Assembly (NCBI GenBank): GCA_039922495.1
Contig: JBDTEO010000010.1
Span: 1-64,000 of the forward strand
Reading direction: 5' to 3'
DNA: 64,000 bases
Source of the DNA: JALYYC01 sp039922495
GTDB lineage: Bacteria; Chloroflexota; Dormibacteria; CF-121
The notes beneath the pieces are model-generated. The model was given only the letters and a program-made list of their open reading frames with translations. It did not search any database and had not been told where the DNA came from. Positions 16,596 through 25,251 of this stretch are shown piece after piece. Position 1 is the stretch's first letter. The number at the start of each line of letters is the position of its first letter. Both the position numbers and the translations under genes were made by a program.

Positions 16596-17857
16596 TCGGT
16601 CAAGTCCTTCGTGCTGGAGCCGGAATCTCGGTAGCGGCCGCGCTTCTTGCTCTCTCGGCGGCCGAGGGCCACTCAATCGGGAATCCCGGGATGGTGGTCG
16701 CCATCACTGCCGTCCCCGGCTATGCCGGCCATGCCTTCGTCTACGCACAGGTCAGTGACTCGACCTCCACGTACCCCGCGCCAACCGGCTCGGGGCATCA
16801 ATCGCCCTACTACGCGAGCTGGACGCGGCAACCATTTGGCTCCTCGTCCTGTCCGTGGATCTGGGCCGTTTATGTTTACGATCGCGCGACCGACCGACAG
16901 ATCAATGCTCCGCCACCGTCCGCGCCGCAGCCGAATTTTGGCACCACCACGTCTCTTTGCGCAAGCCCCGGGACGACCCCGGTCGAGGAGCCGCCTGTGA
17001 CGGAGGCCACGGCGAGACTCGACCTGGATCTGCAGGTTTCGCTAGCTCCGCGCCAGCCCGTCGCCGGAACGCCCGCCGTGCTGAGCGCCATGCTCGACGG
17101 AGCCCTGACCCAGGATCTGAATCTGTACCTCAACATGGCCATCGAAGATTGGTCGGTAACGCGTTGGCGTGTCGACTTCGGCGACGGAGCAACCGCCAGC
17201 ATTGCCGGCCAGGCAGCGAGCCGCCTCAACCTGCCGCATACCTATTCCTCGGCTGGCGTATACGACGCCCGCGTGGTAGCCCTAATCGCGGGTCACGCGC
17301 AGGCAGCCCGATACGATCCGTACGGAGCGGTCCACCTCGTTCGCCAGCCCTTCTCGGTCGAGATTGGCAACGACACGTCGGCAACGGCCCGGGCAGCCCC
17401 GACCAGGGCGTACGTCCCCCCCGTGGTCGAGGCGATAGTGAGCCCGGCGCTCGAGGGATCGGCCCCGGGACCAACCGCCTTCCGTCACGTCGATGCCCTG
17501 CGCGGAGCGCTGACGCAGTTCGCCGTGCATCTGCTGGTGTCCCGTGAGGGACTGGTTCGCATCGGAGGCGCCACCGTCGGCGCAGCAAGGTCCCGGCTTC
17601 TCCGCTGGCGATATGACGGTGTGCCGTCCGATGCTCCTCGGAACGCGGGCACCATCCCGGGAATTGTTGCGGACGCTGCCACCTTGCTGCGACTGCAATG
17701 GAATGTCCCCGACCTGGTTAGTGGTCATCAACTCCAGGACTACACCGTCCGCCTCACCCTGTACGTTGAGTCCCGGTTCCAGGACGGCCATGTTGCCGTC
17801 TACGCGATCGCCTCGTACTTTTTGGTGACGGTCGACTTCGCCGCTGAGAGCGGCTAG
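16592..17857 (+). CDS. Exported PKD-domain protein of the Tad operon
   Basis: 421 residues from the ATG at 16592, overlapping the previous stop as ATGA; the longer frame from 16361 is the shadow of the preceding gene. A Sec signal peptide (VLRAGAGISVAAALLALSAAEGHS) leads to a secreted beta-rich protein. The middle holds a PKD-like fold: WRVDFGDGATASI, then LPHTYSSAGVYDARVVAL, the DFGDG and HxYxxxGxY motifs of that Ig-like domain. There is no C-terminal anchor. Its place between pseudopilins and CpaB suggests a pilus-associated or assembly-scaffold role, but no function is known to me. Confidence 0.75.
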   Translation: MIGQVLRAGAGISVAAALLALSAAEGHSIGNPGMVVAITAVPGYAGHAFVYAQVSDSTSTYPAPTGSGHQSPYYASWTRQPFGSSSCPWIWAVYVYDRATDRQINAPPPSAPQPNFGTTTSLCASPGTTPVEEPPVTEATARLDLDLQVSLAPRQPVAGTPAVLSAMLDGALTQDLNLYLNMAIEDWSVTRWRVDFGDGATASIAGQAASRLNLPHTYSSAGVYDARVVALIAGHAQAARYDPYGAVHLVRQPFSVEIGNDTSATARAAPTRAYVPPVVEAIVSPALEGSAPGPTAFRHVDALRGALTQFAVHLLVSREGLVRIGGATVGAARSRLLRWRYDGVPSDAPRNAGTIPGIVADAATLLRLQWNVPDLVSGHQLQDYTVRLTLYVESRFQDGHVAVYAIASYFLVTVDFAAESG

Positions 17858-17865
17858 GAGGGGTT

Positions 17866-18522
17866 ATGACACGGACGGTGTGCCTCGCGGTATTTGTGAT
17901 CTTTTCGGCGATGGCTGGTTTCTTCTACTACGCCAACACCCGACAGGCGGTGGCGCTCGTCGCTACGCAGGACCTGAAAGTCGGCGCCCAAGTCCAGGAT
18001 GCGGACGTGAGCATCCGGAAGGTTAACCCGTCGTCGGTCGGTACCGACGCGCTTCGGGAGCCCGGTCAGGTGGTCGGACAGTTCGTCGCACTGCCAATCT
18101 TGAAAGGGCAATTCATCGATGGACGGCAGCTGACTCCCGCACGGAACGCAGACCTCATCGGCTCGGGCCTCAACGTGCCAGCCGGTTCGCGTATCGTCGG
18201 CCTCCCGATCAACCCGGCCGCAGCGGTCGGTGGCGCCTTGAAACCCGGCGACGGGATCGACGTCATCGCGATCCCCAATCAGCAAAGAACCGCGACCGCC
18301 GCGGACGACAATCCGCCGGCGAGCCAAACGATCGGCCGCGACGTCCTGGTAGTCGGGCTCCGCACGGAACAGGGCACGGCGTTTGATCGGAATGATCCGG
18401 GGCTGGCCGCCAGCGGCAACAAGCCGACCAGCATCCTCCTCGCAATCCCGGAGATCGATGAAGGGAAATATTCCGCGGCAATCGCTTCGTCTACCTTCCT
18501 GCTTGCGTTGAGCACGGACTAA
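17866..18522 (+). CDS. CpaB/RcpC-like pilus assembly protein
   Basis: 218 residues; AGGAGG SD right before the ATG at 17866. One N-terminal TM helix (TVCLAVFVIFSAMAGFFYYA) anchors an SAF domain: VALVATQDLKVGAQVQDADVSI... with GQFIDGRQLTP, then a C-terminal domain with PAGSRIVGLPINPAAAVGG and GDGIDVIAIPN, as in CpaB/RcpC of Tad systems. In Gram-negative systems CpaB works with the secretin; no secretin is present here, fitting a single-membrane-type envelope or a modified export path. Confidence 0.88.
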   Translation: MTRTVCLAVFVIFSAMAGFFYYANTRQAVALVATQDLKVGAQVQDADVSIRKVNPSSVGTDALREPGQVVGQFVALPILKGQFIDGRQLTPARNADLIGSGLNVPAGSRIVGLPINPAAAVGGALKPGDGIDVIAIPNQQRTATAADDNPPASQTIGRDVLVVGLRTEQGTAFDRNDPGLAASGNKPTSILLAIPEIDEGKYSAAIASSTFLLALSTD

Positions 18523-18526
18523 CGTC

Positions 18527-20743
18527 GTGCACGTGGGCCGCGATACGCCGTTCGGACGAGAGGTCGCCGAGATTAAAGATGGCGTCATTCGCCTGAACAA
18601 CGGTGGACTGCGGGTGGTGGTGAGCACGTCATCCCTCAACTTCGCGGGGCTGGCACCAGAGCAGCAACTGCGCGCCGTCCAGGCGTTTCGCGAACTCCTG
18701 CATGGGCAGAGTGGTCCGCTCCAACTGTACGTCCGCATCCGGCGCGTGCCCGCCGGGGATACCACCGAGCCGATCGCCGGTCAACAGCCTGATCGCAGGA
18801 CCTATCTGGCGGCCCTGACCAAGAGCTTCATCAACGCGCACCTGCTTGAAACGCCGGTCTACCAGCGGCAGGTGTTTGTCGTCCTCGCCTCGACGGATGA
18901 ACCGCGGAGCTTACTCCGGTCCTGGAGCTTCCGCTTCAACCGATCCTCTGACCAGCCCACTCGCGTCGCGACCGACCGGGGACGTCCACTCCAGGAGCGT
19001 GCCAGGGATCTCATCGAGCACCTCCGGCGAATCGGGCTCAAGGCAGAGATTGCCAACGACCGCGAGCTGGCCAACGTGTTCGACGGTCTCTATGGACGAT
19101 CGTGGCAGGATGTGACGGCCGCCGCATTCGTGCATCGTGCCAATTCGGTCGAATTGTCGGGCCGCCATTATGCGTCGTTCATCGTTGACCGCTACTCCGG
19201 TGAAGAGGTCGAACCCGGATGGCTTCTGCCGCTGCTCAGTTTTAACGGCGAGCTGCATGCGGGCTTGCATATCCTCCCACTGGAAACCGACCGAACGCTT
19301 GCGCGCCTTCATCACCGCATCCAGGATCTTCGCGCCGATGACATGGCGGCCGTGGAAACCGGTGCCGTCCCGCGAACCACACTGGGCGCCCTGCCGGATG
19401 CGCTGAGCATGCATCAAGCGCTCGTGCGCAATGAAGAAAAGGCCTTTGCGGTCAGCTTCTACCTCACGGTCGGCGCCAGTGACCAGGCCGAACTGCGGGC
19501 GCAGACGCAGGCAATCCAGGCGAGTTGCCGGCGCCTGATGCTGCGAGCCATTCAGCCATTTTTCCAGATGCACCAGGGGTTGTTGGCCTCCTGGCCGTTG
19601 GGCATGGACTTGATCGGCCGCGAGAAAATCCTGCCGACGAGCGCCGTCGCCACGCTACTCCCATGGCTACAGGAAGACCTGGCAGATCCGGATGGCCACT
19701 ACTGGGGCTTCAACAAGGAAACCGGCGGTCTCTGCGTCTTTGATCCCTTTGACGAGGCACGGTTCAGCAATGCCAATATCGCCGTACTCGCGCACTCCGG
19801 CGCAGGAAAGAGTTACGCGGCGGCATCCGTGGTCCTGAGTGGACACACCCGTGGAATCGGAGCCATCCTCTTGGACCCGGAAGCCGAATACGGCGGCCTG
19901 GTCCGTGAGCTGGGGGGTGCGTATTTCCATCTCGCGGCCGGTTCGGGCCATGCGATCAACGCCCTCGACCCGGTTCTCTTCGGGTCCGATACCGAGGACC
20001 AGGCCGACCACCTTAACAACGTTTTGGACCTCATCGGTTTGATGTGCGGTCACCTGGATGAACTCGAGCGGGCGCAGGTCGAGCAGGTGACGAAAGAAAC
20101 GCTTGCCCGGAGCGCGCAAACCCCCGTCCTGGCCGACGTCTGGACGGCGCTCAACAATGCGCACCCCGGATCGCGCCCCGCGACCATCCTGCGACGCTGG
20201 GTCACGGGCGATTTGGGACGACTTTTCAGCGCCCCAACGAACATCGATCTCCACGCCGAGATTGTGGGATTCAACCTGCGCAACCTCAGCGACGAGCTGG
20301 TTGCGCCCGCCTATCTGCTCGTGGCGAACTGGTTGTGGGCTGCGCTGCGTCGCGATCGACGCCCACGGCACCTGCTCATCGATGAAGTCGGCCTGCTGCT
20401 GGAGCATGAGCCCATTCGCCGTTTTCTGGTGCGGCTTGCTCGCAGGATTCGGAAATATGGGGGCAGTCTGATCCTGGTCAGCCAGAATCCTGGCGACTTT
20501 TTCGATACGAAAGACGGCGCCGTGCTGGCGACCAATCCGAGCATCCTCTTGCTTGGATCCCAGAAGCACTCGGAGGCCCTGAAGCTACAGAAGGCCTACA
20601 ACCTGACCGACCGTCAGGTCAACTATCTCGAGACTGCGGCGCGGGGCGACTTCCTGCTGGTAGCCGGGCCGAATCGGGTGCCGGTCCACATCATGGCGCC
20701 ACCCTGGATGGATGAACTGATCGTCAAATCGCGCGGGCATTAG
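18527..20743 (+). CDS. VirB4/TraC-like type IV secretion ATPase
   Basis: 738 residues with GTG start four bases after the cpaB stop. The N-terminal half is the VirB4/CagE-type domain. The C-terminal half is a HerA/FtsK-superfamily ATPase with Walker A VLAHSGAGKSYAAASVVL (Lys428), a GAILLDPEAEYGGLVRELGG strand, Walker B HLLIDEVGLLL (Asp619, Glu620), and the ARRIRKYGGSLILVSQNPGDFF sensor region. All catalytic residues are present. VirB4 proteins energise type IV secretion channels and are not a Tad component. Together with the PrgI domain at the start of the operon, this ties T4SS parts to the Tad machine. Confidence 0.88.
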   Translation: MHVGRDTPFGREVAEIKDGVIRLNNGGLRVVVSTSSLNFAGLAPEQQLRAVQAFRELLHGQSGPLQLYVRIRRVPAGDTTEPIAGQQPDRRTYLAALTKSFINAHLLETPVYQRQVFVVLASTDEPRSLLRSWSFRFNRSSDQPTRVATDRGRPLQERARDLIEHLRRIGLKAEIANDRELANVFDGLYGRSWQDVTAAAFVHRANSVELSGRHYASFIVDRYSGEEVEPGWLLPLLSFNGELHAGLHILPLETDRTLARLHHRIQDLRADDMAAVETGAVPRTTLGALPDALSMHQALVRNEEKAFAVSFYLTVGASDQAELRAQTQAIQASCRRLMLRAIQPFFQMHQGLLASWPLGMDLIGREKILPTSAVATLLPWLQEDLADPDGHYWGFNKETGGLCVFDPFDEARFSNANIAVLAHSGAGKSYAAASVVLSGHTRGIGAILLDPEAEYGGLVRELGGAYFHLAAGSGHAINALDPVLFGSDTEDQADHLNNVLDLIGLMCGHLDELERAQVEQVTKETLARSAQTPVLADVWTALNNAHPGSRPATILRRWVTGDLGRLFSAPTNIDLHAEIVGFNLRNLSDELVAPAYLLVANWLWAALRRDRRPRHLLIDEVGLLLEHEPIRRFLVRLARRIRKYGGSLILVSQNPGDFFDTKDGAVLATNPSILLLGSQKHSEALKLQKAYNLTDRQVNYLETAARGDFLLVAGPNRVPVHIMAPPWMDELIVKSRGH

Positions 20744-20833
20744 CTTCGAGGGATTCCGACCGGGTAACGGATTGAGGGTGACCGCGGTGAAGCCCGATGG
20801 TTCCCTGCCTCGGTGACGTTCTAGCCACGAACA

Positions 20834-23800
20834 ATGGTTGATTCGCACCCGAAGCGGGCCCCCATCCTGGCCCTGGCCACTGCGCTTTCACTACTGGTAG
20901 TCCCGATGCCGGTTCTTGCCGCCAACGGGACATGCGCTACCCCAGGGAGGGACGGCATCGCCACGCTCTCCGGAGTCGTCAACACCTATTACCCGGGGGC
21001 GGCCACGGCCGCGGCCGGCTCCACCAGCCTGACCCTGGGCGCGGCCAACGGGTCGGCCACACCGATTGCGATCGGGGACCTGGTGCTGGTGATCCAGATG
21101 CAGGACGCCGCGATCGACTCGGCCAATACGGGAGCCTACGGTGACGGCACCGCCGGCGACCCGGCAACCGGCTCAACCGCGCTCAACGCCTCGGGACTCT
21201 ATGAGTACGCCGTCGCCACCAGCGCCGCGCCCCTCGCGGGCGGGACCCTGACCATCTCGGGCGCCGGCCTCGCCAATACGTATACGAGCGCCGCGCCCAC
21301 CGCGAGCCAGGGCGCGCGCGACTTCCAGGTCGTCCGGGTGCCCCAGTATGCCAACGCCACGCTGACCAGCGCCCTCACGGCAGCGGCGTGGAATGGCTCA
21401 ACCGGCGGCATCCTGGCCGTCGATGTGGCGGCAGCGCTCGCCCTGAATGGCGCGACGGTCAGCGTGTCGCAGGAGGGGTTCCGGGCAGGACTCGGCCGGC
21501 CGCTGGCCGGCGGGGCCGGCGGGACCGGCACGGATTACGTCAATGTCAGCACCAACCCCTTCCACGGCCAGAAGGGAGAAGGCATCGCCGGAACGCCCCA
21601 CTACCTCTACGACTCGCGCACCGGTGGCACCGTCAACACCGGCGCGGACGGGTACCCTAACGGCAGCACGGCGCGCGGCGCGCCGGCGACGGCCGGTGGA
21701 GGCGGCACCGATCCCAACCCGACCGCGAACGACCAGAACACCGGTGGTGGTGGCGGCGCGAACGGTGGCGCCGGCGGCATCGGCGGTAACTCGTGGAATA
21801 GCAATCTCGCAACCGGCGGATTCGGCGGCAGCGCATTTGGCGCGGGCGCCACGCGCCTCGCCCTCGGAGCCGGCGGCGGCGCCGGATCGCACAACAACGG
21901 CGGCGCGGCGAACTCGAGCAGTGGTGGCAACGGTGGCGGCATCGTCATGATCCGGAGCGGCAGCCTGACCGGCACCGCCACGATCCTCGCCGACGGCGGC
22001 ACCGGCGTCGCCCCACTCAACGACGGCGGTGGCGGCGGCGGCGCCGGCGGCAGCGTGATCGTCGCGGCCCGCAGCGGCGGCCTCGGCGGCCTGACGGTCG
22101 ACGCCCGAGGCGGCACCGGGACCGACGCCTGGGCGACGGCGGCAAGCGGCACGCCGGCCGGAGCCAACTATCACGGTCCTGGGGGTGGTGGCGGCGGTGG
22201 TGTCGTGCTGACGACCAGCGCGCCAGCGGGCGCGAATGTTGGCGGCGGCGTGAATGGCACCACAACCACCGACCTCGCCGCCTACGGAGCGACACCCGGC
22301 GCCGCCGGCATCAGTGCGACCATCACTAGCGCACAAATTCCGGGCGCCGGATCGGGCGCCGACTGCGGCCCCGACCTCACCATCGCGAAATCCCACACAG
22401 ATCCGTTTTCGCGCGGCGGGACCAGCAGCTATGCCCTGACGGTCACCAATGCCGGCGGCGTCTCGACCTCAGGCGTAGTGACCGTGACCGACTCCGTCCC
22501 CGCCGGCCTGACCCCGACGAACGCCTCGGGCACCGGTTGGACCTGCGGCATCGCGGCGCAGACGGTGACCTGCACCCGATCCGACGCCCTGGCGGCAGGT
22601 AGCTCCTATCCGGCGATCACGATTGCGGTCAGCGTGCTGCAATCGGCCGCGGGCTCGATCAGCAACAGCGCGACCGTCGGCGGCGGCGGCGAGTTCGACA
22701 CGACCAATGACACGGCGACGGATGCCACGACGATCGTCTCGCGCGCCGATATCGCCGTGACCAAGAGCGCGAGCCCAGCGACCGTGAACGTCGGATCGAA
22801 TGTGACCTATACGATTCGGGCGACCAACGCCGGGCCGTCGGACGCCACCGGGGTTCAGCTGTCGGACACGGTGCCCGCAGGGCTCACCTTCGTGTCGGCG
22901 GCAGCCAGCAGCGGTAGCTACGACGCTGCAACCGGCGTCTGGACCATCGGCAGCATCGCCAGCGGGGCCACCGCGACCCTGACTGTCACGGCCAGGGTGA
23001 CCGCGACTGGCGTGATCACCAACACCGCGTCGAAGACTGCCGAGATCGAGACTGACCCGAACCTCGCCAACGACACGGCGAGCGTCTCGATCACCGGCCG
23101 GCCGACACCGGCGCTGCCCGGCCCGCCGGCGAGCGGAATGGCGAAGGTAGCGGCCCCTTACTCGACTCCACTCCTGGGACCGGCGCTCTTTGGCAGCGGG
23201 CTCCTATTACTGACTGGCCTGGCGATCCGGCGCCGCTCCGTAACGACGGCGCTGCAGGCGGCGGTCCTCGCGTTGGGCTGTCTGCTGACGCTCGCCGCGC
23301 CGGCACCGGTGCCGGTCGTCGCTGACCGCATCGTCAACTATCACGCCGCGCCGGCGACGCCGCTCGATGTCCAGCTCTTTGGCAAGGCGGTCACCACCGA
23401 GAAGCTGGTGGTGGGCACCGGGCTGCCGGCGCTGCACCCGGCCTCAGGCGCGATCATCCCGACGCGGATCCGGATTCCGGCCCTCAGCGTCGACACCATG
23501 GTCGAAGGCGTGGGTGTGACTCGCGCTGGGGCGATGGACGTGCCGAACAACATCTGGGAGGCGGCCTGGCTGCGTAGCGGCGCACGCCCCGGAGCGAAGG
23601 GTCAGGCCATCATCGATGGCCACCTGGACAGCGTCGTGGGCAGCGCACTCTTCAAGGACCTGAACAAGCTGACCGCGGGCGACAAGATCTACGTCTCAGA
23701 CGCCCGGGGTGCCGAGCTGACCTTCCGCGTCACGGCACTGCAGATAGCGCCACTCAATAGCTTCCCGACCATGCGGGTGTTTGGCCCGTCGACCGGTCGC

Positions 23801-23890
23801 TCCTTGAACCTGATCACCTGCGCGGGCCACTACGATACGGTGCATCACACGTACGATCACCGGCTCGTCGTCTTCGCCGTGATTGCGTAA
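20834..23890 (+). CDS. Exported Gly-rich DUF11 adhesin fused to a class F sortase
   Basis: 1018 residues in one frame. Signal peptide (ALATALSLLVVPMPVLAANG), then a Gly-rich beta-roll-like region to about 510. Two DUF11 repeats follow (about 513-635, starting LTIAKSHTDPF; about 638-755, starting IAVTKSASPATVNVGS). Next are ALPGPPASG at about 760, a TM helix (LLGPALFGSGLLLLTGLAI), RRR and a second TM helix. Residues from about 874 form a class F sortase with His930 (IIDGHLDS), Cys996 (LITCAGHYD) and Arg1010 (YDHRLVV), so the catalytic triad is complete. The LPxxxxG-TM-RRR block looks like a cell-wall sorting signal lying inside the protein ahead of its own sortase. It lies 90 bases after the VirB4-like gene, probably in the same transcript. 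Confidence 0.88.
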   Translation: MVDSHPKRAPILALATALSLLVVPMPVLAANGTCATPGRDGIATLSGVVNTYYPGAATAAAGSTSLTLGAANGSATPIAIGDLVLVIQMQDAAIDSANTGAYGDGTAGDPATGSTALNASGLYEYAVATSAAPLAGGTLTISGAGLANTYTSAAPTASQGARDFQVVRVPQYANATLTSALTAAAWNGSTGGILAVDVAAALALNGATVSVSQEGFRAGLGRPLAGGAGGTGTDYVNVSTNPFHGQKGEGIAGTPHYLYDSRTGGTVNTGADGYPNGSTARGAPATAGGGGTDPNPTANDQNTGGGGGANGGAGGIGGNSWNSNLATGGFGGSAFGAGATRLALGAGGGAGSHNNGGAANSSSGGNGGGIVMIRSGSLTGTATILADGGTGVAPLNDGGGGGGAGGSVIVAARSGGLGGLTVDARGGTGTDAWATAASGTPAGANYHGPGGGGGGGVVLTTSAPAGANVGGGVNGTTTTDLAAYGATPGAAGISATITSAQIPGAGSGADCGPDLTIAKSHTDPFSRGGTSSYALTVTNAGGVSTSGVVTVTDSVPAGLTPTNASGTGWTCGIAAQTVTCTRSDALAAGSSYPAITIAVSVLQSAAGSISNSATVGGGGEFDTTNDTATDATTIVSRADIAVTKSASPATVNVGSNVTYTIRATNAGPSDATGVQLSDTVPAGLTFVSAAASSGSYDAATGVWTIGSIASGATATLTVTARVTATGVITNTASKTAEIETDPNLANDTASVSITGRPTPALPGPPASGMAKVAAPYSTPLLGPALFGSGLLLLTGLAIRRRSVTTALQAAVLALGCLLTLAAPAPVPVVADRIVNYHAAPATPLDVQLFGKAVTTEKLVVGTGLPALHPASGAIIPTRIRIPALSVDTMVEGVGVTRAGAMDVPNNIWEAAWLRSGARPGAKGQAIIDGHLDSVVGSALFKDLNKLTAGDKIYVSDARGAELTFRVTALQIAPLNSFPTMRVFGPSTGRSLNLITCAGHYDTVHHTYDHRLVVFAVIA

Positions 23891-24439
23891 ATGATGACGG
23901 CCCTACTGGTCGGCTTCGTGTCCGAGTGTCTCGTGCAGGCGTACGCAATCATCGGGGCAAAAGGAAGGTTGGATAGCTTTCGGCCCGGAGTCGATATGGA
24001 TCACAAGGACTTGATCTTTGACGTAGTTGGTGGCTTTCGAAACTTGTATCTCCAGGTTAAGTCCACCACCCGTCTGGGCTTCGGCAACCGGGTGCAGTGT
24101 ATGGTCCGCGCATCCGCCGATGCGGTCCCCTCCGACCCGCTTTTTATCTATGTCTTTTGTCTGCTCGACCTGGAGAAAATGGACATTGTGAGACTTTGGC
24201 TCGTTCCGTCTCCCGACTTCAATCGGTTGGCGTTACGGTCCTTCGAGGCCAGCGGGAAATTAGACCTTTCCTTTTCCTGCAACGTGAATGGCGACCCAAA
24301 ATGGGACAGGTACGAGGTCAGCAAATTGACCCTGGGTCTACGGTTACTTGAAATGATGGAGTCGGCTGCCGAATCGAAGGGCATCGAAGGCCTGGATCTC
24401 GGCGGCCTTTTGATTGTCAGAGGAAGCAAAGCGGCCTGA
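23891..24439 (+). CDS. Hypothetical protein, possible PD-(D/E)XK nuclease
   Basis: 182 residues, ATG directly after the stop of the sortase-adhesin. The first half has an early helix with Glu (FVSECLVQAYAIIGAKG), then MDHKDLIFDVVGGFRNLYLQVKSTT. An Asp ahead of a strand ending QVKS recalls the E...D...(Q/E)xK core of PD-(D/E)XK-fold nucleases such as DUF4365-type proteins. The rest is alpha/beta with RLWLVPSPDFN, a layout also seen in those proteins. This is pattern reading only; no family was verified. The DNA is clearly AT-richer than its neighbours, suggesting recent acquisition. Confidence 0.6.
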   Translation: MMTALLVGFVSECLVQAYAIIGAKGRLDSFRPGVDMDHKDLIFDVVGGFRNLYLQVKSTTRLGFGNRVQCMVRASADAVPSDPLFIYVFCLLDLEKMDIVRLWLVPSPDFNRLALRSFEASGKLDLSFSCNVNGDPKWDRYEVSKLTLGLRLLEMMESAAESKGIEGLDLGGLLIVRGSKAA

Positions 24440-24451
24440 TCGGGTCGCCGC

Positions 24452-24841
24452 TTAGCGAACGGCGCGCATCGCGAGCTTCAAATCCGAGACACCGAAATAG
24501 GCGTTGACGCGGCGAGCACTGCCCGCCGAACCGAGATATGCGTAGTCGATGTTGACGCTGGCCTCGCGCAGCTTGTGGGCCACCAGACCGAGGCTGCCGG
24601 GCTTGTCCGGGAGGACGACTGTGAGGACGTCCTCTTCGCTCGTTTCCCAGTAACGCTCGGCAAAGATTTTCTTGGCCGCTGCCGGCTTGTCGACGATCAT
24701 CCTGATCGTGGCGTGCCCGGCATCCACCGAAGCCATGAAGGCCAGGACGTTGACCTTCTTTGCGCCCAAGGCGGAACCCACTTCACCCAGCATTCCGGGC
24801 CGGTTATCGACGTGTGCGGTGAGTTGTTTTGCCCTGGGCAT
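24452..24841 (-). CDS. Tandem ACT-domain protein
   Basis: 129 residues from the ATG at 24841 (MPRAKQLTAHVDNRPGMLGEVG); ATG codons at 24895 and 24952 would add a tail outside the fold. Two ACT domains fill the protein: KQLTAHVDNRPGMLGEVGSALGAKKVNVLAFMAS and, from about residue 70, VLTVVLPDKPGSLGLVAHKLREASVNIDYAYLG. Each has the Gly at the ligand-binding turn. Stand-alone tandem ACT proteins bind amino acids and often regulate amino-acid metabolism; the ligand cannot be deduced here. It is divergent from the small gene at 24989. Confidence 0.85.
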   Translation of the reverse strand: MPRAKQLTAHVDNRPGMLGEVGSALGAKKVNVLAFMASVDAGHATIRMIVDKPAAAKKIFAERYWETSEEDVLTVVLPDKPGSLGLVAHKLREASVNIDYAYLGSAGSARRVNAYFGVSDLKLAMRAVR

Positions 24842-24988
24842 GCGAATGTATGGTATCCCGCCAACAACTTCATTGATTTTTGCCGACACCCGCATATAAT
24901 TAGCGCCGAATTTGCGCTGACCGTTATCGACCGCCGATTGGCAGCGCAGCATGAGGTCGTGGGGACGATCTCACGCAAAGGGGAAAAC

Positions 24989-25198
24989 ATGGTGCAGGAC
25001 CTCACTGAGCGTCGCAATGAGGAGGCCCGCGAGGTCCGCGATCTGCTGGCGGCCAAGCTGAAGGTGCATCCCATCTGGTTGGGTGGGCTGGACACGCAGG
25101 CGGCCCGCCACATCTATGTCTTCATCCAGTCGCTCGAGGGCCGCAAGCCGTTCGGCCGCGTCCGCCGCCAGCGGGCGCCCAACCTCACGCTCGACTAG
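24989..25198 (+). CDS. Small hypothetical protein (69 aa)
   Basis: 69 residues from the ATG at 24989, preceded by AAAGGGG at a good distance; the longer frame to 24575 is the shadow of the ACT gene. The product begins with a charged helix (MVQDLTERRNEEAREVRDLLAAKLKV), continues with GGLDTQAARHIYVFIQSL and ends basic (GRVRRQRAPN). Family not recognised. Its TAG is nine bases before a CTG that may start the alpha-galactosidase, so the two could be coupled. Confidence 0.6.
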   Translation: MVQDLTERRNEEAREVRDLLAAKLKVHPIWLGGLDTQAARHIYVFIQSLEGRKPFGRVRRQRAPNLTLD

Positions 25199-25251
25199 CG
25201 CCAGCCCTGGACCTCACCGTCCACGCCGACCAGGCCGCGGGAAACTTCAGC

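Noticed and set aside
21398..22396. 332-codon minus-strand ORF
   Set aside because: Mirror image of the Gly-rich codons of the adhesin; Ala/Arg/Gly low complexity, no start signal.
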